Assembly: GCA_910583755.1 (NCBI GenBank) | Contig: CAJTZO010000021.1 | Coordinates: forward strand, 15,202 to 45,019 | Reading direction: 5' to 3' | DNA: 29,818 nt | DNA from: an uncultured Clostridia bacterium | Lineage (GTDB): Bacteria > Bacillota > Clostridia > Lachnospirales > Anaerotignaceae | Shown here: piece by piece, positions 23,970-29,818 of the stretch | How the letters are laid out: the number at the start of each line of letters is the position of its first letter | How positions within the stretch are numbered: position 1 is the stretch's first letter | Made by a program: the position numbers and the translations under genes | The notes under the pieces: generated by a model | Told to the model about the DNA's origin: nothing | Seen by the model: only the letters and a program-made list of their open reading frames with translations | The model's database searches: none

Positions 23970-24890
23970 ATGGAATTAGAATATTATGCTATTCTGACCG
24001 AAATTGGTACAGCAGCCATCACCAATGCCACTGTATTAGGGCAAAAAGTTGCTTTAACACAGTTTGCAGTTGGTGATGGAGGCGGAAATTATTATAGACC
24101 TACAAAAGAAATGACAGCTTTAAAAGGGGAAAAGTGGCGCGGTGAAATCAATGACTATGAAGTAGATTCTATCAACCCAGATTTAATTAATGTCAAAGCA
24201 GTCATTCCAGCAATGATAGGTGGGTTTACCATTCGAGAAATGGGCTTATTTGATGATAACAACCGCTTGATAGCCATTGCAAATACACCAGATTCTGTCA
24301 AGATTACAACTGATTCTGGTGCCGTTAAGGAAATGGAAATTGTGATGGAATTGCTGGTTTCTAATGCAAATATCGTATCTATTCAAGTTAATCCTACTGT
24401 TAGTATTGCCACAAAGGAAGATATTGAAAAACATAACGAATCTGTAAATGCTCATAAAAAACAATTTAATCAATACCTTCGTTTGACTACACAAATGATA
24501 GAGAAAGCTACCTTACAAAGAGATATTGTCATACCCACTACAGGATGGACGACTGTTGCAGCGGGGGGCGGGGGTGGTGTAAAGATAGAAATAACACAGG
24601 AAGATGTAACAGAGCAAATGATACCAATGGTTAGTATTGTATATAGTGATATGAATACTGCAATGGAGTGCGGTATGAGTACTGTCGCAGAAACCATAAC
24701 AAAAGGCTTGCGTCTTTATGCGGAAAAAGTACCAGGTAAAGAAATCCATGCAAGTCTTTTATTATTACGTGCGTCTGGTGGTACAGCTGGTGGTAGTACA
24801 GACAGTATGGATATAGAAGAATTTTATGATAACTATGTAGCAACTAGTGAAGATATTCAAGCAGTATTTAACGATGTATTTCAAAAATAG
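23970..24890 (+). CDS. Tail fibre/collar protein (P2 gpH-like N-terminus)
   Basis: 306 residues; ATG 23970 with ACAGGAGG. N-terminal YYAILTEIGTAAITNATVLG, TQFAVGDGGGNYYRPTKEMT and FTIREMGLFDDNNRLIAIAN are the DUF3751/gpH attachment domain. The C-terminal half lacks a collar repeat but has a glycine-rich patch (TTVAAGGGGGVKIEI) and an acidic C-terminus. Shorter than enterobacterial gpH, so the receptor-binding part is probably supplied by the downstream fibre genes. Confidence 0.85.
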   Translation: MELEYYAILTEIGTAAITNATVLGQKVALTQFAVGDGGGNYYRPTKEMTALKGEKWRGEINDYEVDSINPDLINVKAVIPAMIGGFTIREMGLFDDNNRLIAIANTPDSVKITTDSGAVKEMEIVMELLVSNANIVSIQVNPTVSIATKEDIEKHNESVNAHKKQFNQYLRLTTQMIEKATLQRDIVIPTTGWTTVAAGGGGGVKIEITQEDVTEQMIPMVSIVYSDMNTAMECGMSTVAETITKGLRLYAEKVPGKEIHASLLLLRASGGTAGGSTDSMDIEEFYDNYVATSEDIQAVFNDVFQK

Positions 24891-24901
24891 GAGGAAAAAA
24901 G

Positions 24902-25405
24902 ATGGATAGATTACAAAAAGTTACAAAAGTGCAAGGGTTAAAAGAATGGACAGAAAACTTAAAAAAGGAATTTCTTTCCCCAACGCAAGCAGAAACCATG
25001 ATTCAGACAAAAATTGCAGAGGCAGGACATGCTAGATTTGAACAGGCAGAAACAGTGCCAGAAGTAGAAACAGCAGAGCAAAATGTATTATATTTAGTAC
25101 CCAATGCAGAAAGTGGTGTCATGGATATTTATGCCAAAATTGGCGACACCATGAAAAAACTTGCAGATACCAATATTGATTTAAGCGGTTATGTGAAAAA
25201 AGAAACCGGCAAAGAACTGATTGATTCCACAAAAATTACAAAGCTAGATGGTGTAGCTGAAAATGCAACAAAGGTTGAATTAGGTACGAAAGAGGGAACT
25301 ATTTTCATCAATGGGGAAGAAAAAGTATTATTTGAGGTTGCAACAAAAGAGGATTTGGATGCAGCCTTTGCGGAAGTATTTGGAAATGCAGAAATACAAG
25401 CATAA
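24902..25405 (+). CDS. Tail fibre-associated protein (167 aa)
   Basis: ATG 24902 with AGGAGG. Helical N-terminus (VTKVQGLKEWTENLKKEFLS), a short beta domain (NVLYLVPNAESGVMDIYAKI) and a DLSGYVKKETGKELIDSTKI segment ending ATKVELGTKEGTIFINGEEK. Such 'LSGYVKKE' segments are common in phage fibre stalks. Its sequence is close in style to fibre stalks and its gene ends in a terminator. Likely an adaptor or short fibre. Confidence 0.6.
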   Translation: MDRLQKVTKVQGLKEWTENLKKEFLSPTQAETMIQTKIAEAGHARFEQAETVPEVETAEQNVLYLVPNAESGVMDIYAKIGDTMKKLADTNIDLSGYVKKETGKELIDSTKITKLDGVAENATKVELGTKEGTIFINGEEKVLFEVATKEDLDAAFAEVFGNAEIQA

Positions 25406-25406
25406 T

Positions 25407-25432
25407 AAAGGGGAGAATAGTTCTCCCTTTTT
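25407..25432 (+). terminator. Rho-independent terminator
   Basis: AAAGGGGAGAA pairs with TTCTCCCTTTTT across a TAG loop, ending in five Ts. It lies between two fibre genes, so the downstream S74 fibre gene could depend on its own promoter or on read-through. Confidence 0.7.
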
Positions 25433-25446
25433 GGTGAGGTGATAGT

Positions 25447-27084
25447 TTGAAAGTAACAATTTTAGAGCATATCAAAGAATCTTTCAAAAAAATAAAAGAG
25501 GATACCGCAAATAAAATCAGTGAATTGGCAAGTAAAACAGTGGAAGCAATCGAAGAATTAGAAAGCCAAAAAGCAGATACTTCCCATACTCATACTTATG
25601 CAGGTTCCTCTAGTGTAGGCGGTGCAGCAACCTCAGCCGTAAAATTGCAAACGGCTAGAACCCTTACTTTGAGTGGTGATGTTACAGGAAGCACAAGCTT
25701 TGATGGTAGTGCCAATAAAACCATTACAGCAACACTAACGAATAGCGGTGTGAAAGCTGGTACCTATGGTCCACTCGAATTAGTGAAAAAAAATAATGGA
25801 ACGGTGTGGGTAAACAATAATGTAGGGTTACATGGTACATCTGCAATATGCACATGGAAAGCAAAACAGGCTTGTAAAATTTCGTTTCGTTGGAGGGTTT
25901 CTTCTGAAAGTGTTAGTACTGATTATTTGAATATTACAGCTGCTGGAACACAAATTCTTGCAAATACAGGAGGAACAACAGAACAAACCGGCACTTTAAC
26001 AGCAACATTAGCTATAAATCAAACACTTGTATTTACTTATCGAAAAGATGGAAGTGCAAATAATGGGCAAGATAGGGCAGAAATCAGTGAAGTAAAATAT
26101 GGAGCAGGAAGTGCAAACCCCACAACTGTCATTTATGAAAATAATGTAGAAAAATATTTTACCATTACCAATAGTACCTATGGTTTTTATCCAGGTATTC
26201 CTATTGCAAATATTACCGTTGATACAAAAGGAAGAATCACAAAGGAACAAACAAGTTATATCGTGCCTTCCTTAAAATCAATTGTTGGTGTTATAACACA
26301 AAATTATATTAACAGCTTAATGGTAGGAGCTACCACAAATGCTGATAATACAGCGATAGGATACGGTACCTTAGATAAAAATACAACAGGAGTTAGCAAT
26401 ACAGCTGTAGGGTATTATGTCCTACCTAAAAACACAATAGGAGCTAATAACACAGCTGTAGGGTATTTTGCTTTAGCGGAAAACACAACAGGATGCCGCA
26501 ATACAGCTGTAGGGTCTTTTGCTTTAGTAGAAAATACAACAGGAATTAATAATACAGCTGTAGGGCATAACGCACTCTGCAATTTAACAACTTATGCTAA
26601 CTGTACTGGTTTAGGTTACAACTCACAAGTTACAGGTTCCAATCAAATACAACTCGGCGATAGTGCTGTTACAGTTTATGTACAAAAAGCACTTGTTACT
26701 CGTTCGGATGCACGTGACAAGCTAGATATTGAGGACAGCCCTTTAGGCTTAAATTTTATTTTAAAATTGCGCCCAAGAAAATACCGTATGAATAGCCGTG
26801 AGGCGTATTTTGAGGAAGGCAAAGAAAGAGATTTTACAGCTCCCAATGATGGCAGTAAAGCAAGGAAAAGACCACATTATGGCTTAGTGGCGCAAGAAGT
26901 GAAAGAAGTTATGAACGAATTAGGCGTTGATTTTGCTGGTTATCTTGACAGTAAAATGGATGGTGGGGAGGATGTGCTTTCTTTAGGATATACAGAATTT
27001 ATTGCGCCTATGATAAAAGCAATACAGCAACAACAGCAAATGATAGAACAATTACAAAAAGAAGTAGAAGTATTAAAGAATTAA
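25447..27084 (+). CDS. Tail fibre with YadA-like repeats and S74 self-cleaving chaperone
   Basis: 545 residues from TTG 25447 (GGTGAGGTGATAGT upstream). N-terminal coiled-coil stalk, DTSHTHTYAG, a beta-rich middle region, then five 17-residue head repeats (NTAVGYFALAENTTGCR type) at about 301-385, as in trimeric autotransporter adhesins. The C-terminus is a peptidase S74 intramolecular chaperone: S420-D-A-R-D-K425 keeps the Ser/Lys catalytic pair spacing of endosialidase chaperones, followed by SPLGLNFILKLRPRKYRMNS and YGLVAQEVKEVM. The chaperone is expected to trimerise, fold the fibre and cut itself off before Ser420. Host-recognition protein. Confidence 0.88.
   Translation: MKVTILEHIKESFKKIKEDTANKISELASKTVEAIEELESQKADTSHTHTYAGSSSVGGAATSAVKLQTARTLTLSGDVTGSTSFDGSANKTITATLTNSGVKAGTYGPLELVKKNNGTVWVNNNVGLHGTSAICTWKAKQACKISFRWRVSSESVSTDYLNITAAGTQILANTGGTTEQTGTLTATLAINQTLVFTYRKDGSANNGQDRAEISEVKYGAGSANPTTVIYENNVEKYFTITNSTYGFYPGIPIANITVDTKGRITKEQTSYIVPSLKSIVGVITQNYINSLMVGATTNADNTAIGYGTLDKNTTGVSNTAVGYYVLPKNTIGANNTAVGYFALAENTTGCRNTAVGSFALVENTTGINNTAVGHNALCNLTTYANCTGLGYNSQVTGSNQIQLGDSAVTVYVQKALVTRSDARDKLDIEDSPLGLNFILKLRPRKYRMNSREAYFEEGKERDFTAPNDGSKARKRPHYGLVAQEVKEVMNELGVDFAGYLDSKMDGGEDVLSLGYTEFIAPMIKAIQQQQQMIEQLQKEVEVLKN
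26347..26601. repeat. Five 51-bp repeats in the fibre gene
   Basis: Copies start at 26347, 26398, 26449, 26500 and 26551, each opening with AATACAGC or AACACAGC and coding for NTA(V/I)G... units of 17 residues. They encode a left-handed parallel beta-roll. Recombination among copies could change fibre length. Confidence 0.85.
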
Positions 27085-27190
27085 CACACTTTTTTATTGT
27101 AAAAGAGGTACTGTCACAAAAACAGCGCAATTATGTTATGGCTAGGTTAAATAAAAACCATGTTAAAATGATACTATAAGAGGTGATAAG

Positions 27191-28159
27191 ATGGCAAAAG
27201 GTTTTACCAATGTAAATAATGTAAGGCAATCAGATATTCATAAAATTGATTTGACTTTAGATGATATGAAAGCACTGATAGGACAAGTTGGAAATACAGG
27301 AGGCACTTCTACAACAGGAACTATCATGGCAAAGTTAAATAAGTTATTAACGGATTGGACTATAACAAGAGCTGGAAAAATAGATACTATCCATACGAAT
27401 GCTTCCAACTTAAATACACGACTCACCAGTACAAGGGCTGGTTATTTAGATAAGTTAACGAATTTGGGTGCAGCCAATGATACAGGTGGTACTTCTACAA
27501 CGGGAACCGCAATGGCAAAGATGAATAAGTTATTAACCGATTTTACAACAACAAGAGCTGGATATCTGGATAAGTTGGCGAATTTGGGTGCTACAGGGGA
27601 TACGGGAGGAAGTGCAACCGCAGGAACCGTGATGGCAAAGCTAAATAAGCTTTTGACCGATTGGACAGGTACACGAGCTGGTTATATCAATACCATTAAT
27701 ACCAATGCAGCACGGCTTACAAGTACAAGAGCAGGCTATATTGATAAGTTGGCGAATTTGGGGGCTACAGGAGATACTGGGGGAAGTGCAACCGCAGGAA
27801 CCATCATGGCAAAGCTAAATAAACTATTGACTGACTATACCAGCACAAGGGCTGGATATTTGGATAAATTAGGAAAAGGTTACTTTATAAAAAGCTTGCA
27901 GTGGGGGTATGTATCATTGGAACCATCAGATTCGATTACAAGAGACCTAGAAATAGCACCAGTAAATGCAGGTACTTCTTTACTATATGCAGACCCTACA
28001 CTAGAAACAGACTATAAAACGTCTTGTCTATATGAGTGGAAGGTTAGATTATACGATACAAAAATTACACAATGGGGAGACTTAACTCCTGTCGACTCTT
28101 TATATAACTATTATTTTTTAGGGTTTCGTTATGTGATTATAGAATTTTCTAAGGGGTGA
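27191..28159 (+). CDS. Repetitive tail fibre-like protein (322 aa)
   Basis: ATG 27191 with AGAGGTGATAAG. Four copies of a module DTGGxxTxGTxMAKLNKLLT DxTxTRAGYLDKL start near residues 36, 98, 138 and 196, spaced 62, 40 and 58. The longer spacers contain a NTNAxxLTSTRAGY insert. The C-terminal 90 residues are non-repetitive and aromatic (SLQWGYVSLEPSDSITRDL, LYNYYFLGFRYVIIEFS), perhaps the receptor-binding tip. Sequence resembles Firmicutes prophage fibre proteins with tandem helical modules; exact family is not known. Confidence 0.7.
   Translation: MAKGFTNVNNVRQSDIHKIDLTLDDMKALIGQVGNTGGTSTTGTIMAKLNKLLTDWTITRAGKIDTIHTNASNLNTRLTSTRAGYLDKLTNLGAANDTGGTSTTGTAMAKMNKLLTDFTTTRAGYLDKLANLGATGDTGGSATAGTVMAKLNKLLTDWTGTRAGYINTINTNAARLTSTRAGYIDKLANLGATGDTGGSATAGTIMAKLNKLLTDYTSTRAGYLDKLGKGYFIKSLQWGYVSLEPSDSITRDLEIAPVNAGTSLLYADPTLETDYKTSCLYEWKVRLYDTKITQWGDLTPVDSLYNYYFLGFRYVIIEFSKG
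27296..27871. repeat. Imperfect module repeats in the fibre gene
   Basis: DNA-level repeats of about 90-120 bp code for the MAKLNKLLTD and TRAGYLDKL modules. The copies near 27573-27667 and 27748-27842 are nearly identical across about 90 bases, with changes mostly in third codon positions, so recombination and drift are both visible. Confidence 0.75.
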
Positions 28160-28164
28160 TTATT

Positions 28165-28458
28165 TTGAGATATGCACAAATTGATAAAAATAATATTTGT
28201 ATTGCAGATTCTTTTTTGTCTGGTGAAGTAAAAAAAGAAAACATGATACCTTTGACAGAAAACGAACCCTCACCATTACAAAAAAAATATGTGAATGGTA
28301 GATGGGAAGAAGTTGAAAAAATATCTATGCCGTATGTAGAATCCAATACAGAAATTATGATGCAAGCCATTGCTGACATAGAGCTTTCTAACCTAGAAGC
28401 AGCGCAAGAGCGGCAACTTTTAGCACAACAGTTAGCAGATTTAGAGCTATCTATATAG
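28165..28458 (+). CDS. Fibre-assembly or tail accessory protein (97 aa)
   Basis: Starts at TTG 28165, chosen because AAGGGGTGA lies about 7 bases upstream (in-frame start 28156 overlaps it). YAQIDKNNICIADSFLSGEV and PLQKKYVNGRWEEVEKI form a short beta domain seen at the start of many Firmicutes prophage tail accessory proteins that precede XkdX; the rest is a helix, AIADIELSNLEAAQERQLLA. Probably a fibre tip or assembly factor. Confidence 0.6.
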   Translation: MRYAQIDKNNICIADSFLSGEVKKENMIPLTENEPSPLQKKYVNGRWEEVEKISMPYVESNTEIMMQAIADIELSNLEAAQERQLLAQQLADLELSI

Positions 28459-28475
28459 GAAAGGGGAAATTAAAA

Positions 28476-28601
28476 ATGTTTGAGATACTAAAAAAGAGAT
28501 ATGAAAGAAATTTTGTACGAAAAGACCAATTACAAAGATATGTAGAACTTGGTAAACTTACAAAAGAAGAATATGAAAAGATTGTAGGGAAAAAAGAGTA
28601 G
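28476..28601 (+). CDS. xkdX: XkdX family protein (41 aa)
   Basis: 41 residues: MFEILKKRYERNFVRKDQLQ RYVELGKLTKEEYEKIVGKK E. AAAGGGGAA lies 8 bases upstream of ATG 28476. The layout ('..lK..Y..g.ysk.dl..fV..gkiT.eeYe.ItG..') is that of XkdX, a small protein regularly found between fibre genes and holin in Firmicutes phages; its exact job is not known. Confidence 0.8.
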   Translation: MFEILKKRYERNFVRKDQLQRYVELGKLTKEEYEKIVGKKE

Positions 28602-28617
28602 TAAAAGAGGTGTTTTT

Positions 28618-29373
28618 ATGGACAGTTTTATCCCTTATATGGGTGGAAAAAAGTTGTTAAGAAAAAAAATTTCAGAGCGTTTTCCGGAAAAAATCAACAG
28701 ATATGTAGAAGTATTTGGTGGCGCAGCTTGGGTTTTATTTTATAAAGAAAAGTATGCAGAACAAGAGGTTTATAATGACATTAATGGGGAATTAGTGAAC
28801 TTGTTTAAAATGGTCAAATATCACCCTAATGCAGTACAAGAAGAATTAAAATGGCTATTAAATGCAAGACAATTCTTTGAGGAAATAAAAATACAAAAAG
28901 GCTTGACAGAAATACAAAGGGCAGCAAGATTTTATTATCTGATTAGAACATCTTTTGGTGCAAAAAAATCTAGTTATGGTGGGAATTATCGGGATTGTGC
29001 ATATTTTTTTAAAGATATGGAAGATATCAGAAAAAGATTAGCAAAAGTAGTAATTGAAAATAAGGATTTTACGCATATCCTAAAGCAGTATGACAAAGAA
29101 GGAACTGTATTCTATTGCGACCCACCTTACTATAAAGCAGAAAAATATTATAAAATGGATGGATATTCTTTTGTTAAAGAGCAACATATTTTATTAAGGG
29201 ACATGCTTTCTAATATAAAAGGAAAGTTTATACTTTCTTACAATAATCATGACTTTATCAAAGAATTGTATCAAGACTTTAATATAGAGGAAGTAGAAAG
29301 ATGTAATAACATTGGAAATGTATTAGGGAAAGAAAAGAACTATCAAGAATTAATCATTAGAAATTATGATTGA
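28618..29373 (+). CDS. dam: Dam-type DNA adenine methylase (D12 class)
   Basis: 251 residues, ATG 28618 with AGAGGTG. N-terminal FIPYMGGKKLLRKKISERFP, then YVEVFGGAAWVLF (AdoMet-binding), EVYNDINGELVNLFKMVKYH and catalytic DPPYYKAE in FYCDPPYYKAEKYYKMDGYS define the D12/Dam class (N6-adenine, typically GATC). Full length. It lies between fibre and lysis genes instead of near replication, so expression would be late. The phage has almost no GATC sites. Target specificity cannot be read from sequence alone. Confidence 0.88.
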   Translation: MDSFIPYMGGKKLLRKKISERFPEKINRYVEVFGGAAWVLFYKEKYAEQEVYNDINGELVNLFKMVKYHPNAVQEELKWLLNARQFFEEIKIQKGLTEIQRAARFYYLIRTSFGAKKSSYGGNYRDCAYFFKDMEDIRKRLAKVVIENKDFTHILKQYDKEGTVFYCDPPYYKAEKYYKMDGYSFVKEQHILLRDMLSNIKGKFILSYNNHDFIKELYQDFNIEEVERCNNIGNVLGKEKNYQELIIRNYD

Positions 29374-29425
29374 GACTTTTTGAGATTCTATCAAGGGTAT
29401 GATAGAAAAAAGGAAGGTGAGGGAA

Positions 29426-29686
29426 ATGGAGTGGGAGATACTAACAGTTATCATTGCATTGGTGGGGCTTGTAGCAACCGTGACGAAGCCAATTATGAAG
29501 CTAACGAACACCATTACACAACTAAATGATACTTGTCAAACGCTTGAGGAACGCATGGAAAAGTTTGAGAACCATAATCATGATAGTCATGTTAAAATCT
29601 GGGCGCATAATGATAAGCAAGATGAACAGCTTACTAATCATGAAAATAGAATCAGTATTTTAGAAGAAAGGAAGGAAAAAGTATGA
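29426..29686 (+). CDS. XhlA-like/holin accessory membrane protein
   Basis: 86 residues from ATG 29426 (GGTGAGGGAA upstream; in-frame start 29399 is further up without a good site). An N-terminal membrane helix (EILTVIIALVGLVATVTKPI) is followed by a coiled coil (LNDTCQTLEERMEKFENHNH and ENRISILEERKEKV), the lysis-cassette companion of a phi-LC3-type holin. Overlaps the holin gene by ATGA. Compare the early coiled-coil membrane proteins at 62-732, which have the opposite order. Confidence 0.6.
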   Translation: MEWEILTVIIALVGLVATVTKPIMKLTNTITQLNDTCQTLEERMEKFENHNHDSHVKIWAHNDKQDEQLTNHENRISILEERKEKV

Positions 29687-29818
29687 GGATTAATTGGAAA
29701 GTCAGAGTAAAAAACCCTTATTTTTGGTTTGGGCTGATAGCCATTATCTTGGCGGCTGTTGGCGCCAAGCCGGAAATGTTTACTAGCTGGACAATCTTGA
29801 TTGCACAAGTCAAAAATC
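29683..29818 (+). CDS. Phi-LC3-type holin, truncated by window end
   Basis: Starts at ATG 29683 overlapping the previous stop; reads MRINWKVRVKNPYFWFGLIA then IILAAVGAKPEMFTSWTILI, the Phage_holin_1/LC3 opening with 'N.K.R.KN..FW..l'. The window ends after about 45 residues. Would permeabilise the membrane for an endolysin encoded further right. Confidence 0.85.
   Translation, partial: MRINWKVRVKNPYFWFGLIAIILAAVGAKPEMFTSWTILIAQVKN

Noticed and set aside
26347..27871. Diversity-generating retroelement target in the fibre genes
   Set aside because: No reverse transcriptase or template repeat; the repeats are coding modules with synonymous changes.
1..29818. tRNA or rRNA genes
   Set aside because: No cloverleaf-like or rRNA-like stretch was noticed; gaps are too short and too A/T-rich.

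Overview
The window is a low-GC prophage (or temperate phage) with every gene on the + strand. A+T-rich codons, GGAGG/GGTGG ribosome sites and frequent TTG/GTG starts point to a Firmicutes host, most likely a Clostridia (Lachnospirales-like) bacterium; that assignment is inference. It combines a lambda-type head with a P2-type contractile (myovirus) tail. Integrase, repressor and endolysin are not seen and would lie outside the window.

Layout. 1-2592: early/regulatory genes: three small coiled-coil membrane proteins (one, at 276-443, is 55 aa), a tiny XRE-type HTH protein, two unknowns, an excisionase-like HTH protein and a short Rha antirepressor N-terminus. A 55-bp leader occurs twice (1-55 and 1013-1067). 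2671-4300: replication, a DnaD-type initiator with five 12-bp iterons inside its gene (probable origin) and a DnaC-type helicase loader. 4773-5165: a DUF1492/sigma-like late regulator. 5199-5343: a terminator, then a GC-rich candidate cos region. 5344-10846: small terminase, gpW/DUF6148 protein, portal, ClpP-type protease with an internally started scaffold, decoration protein, major capsid and connectors. 10840-19381: gpZ, a tail assembly chaperone with a probable -1 frameshift, tape measure, gpX, gp37-like protein, sheath, tube, gpD and gpV. 19383-21209: the large terminase, stranded among baseplate genes 13 kb from its small subunit. 21460-28601: gpU, gp25, gpJ, gpI, several tail fibre genes and an XkdX protein. 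28618-29373: a Dam-type DNA adenine methylase. 29426-29818: an XhlA-like membrane protein and a phi-LC3-type holin cut by the window end.

How it works together: regulators and the origin act early; the DUF1492 protein probably turns on the late operon, which is tightly packed with 4-bp ATGA overlaps. Head proteins are processed and stabilised by the protease, scaffold and decoration protein. The tape measure and chaperone pair build the tail, and the repetitive fibres, one ending in a self-cleaving S74 chaperone, recognise the host.

The most striking points are: only one GATC found by eye in 29.8 kb although the phage carries a Dam-type methylase; the displaced large terminase and permuted tail gene order; a P2-like slippery heptamer (T TTT TTG) in the chaperone gene; origin-like iterons inside the initiator gene; and the duplicated 55-bp leader, one copy of which is followed by AUA where the start codon should be.
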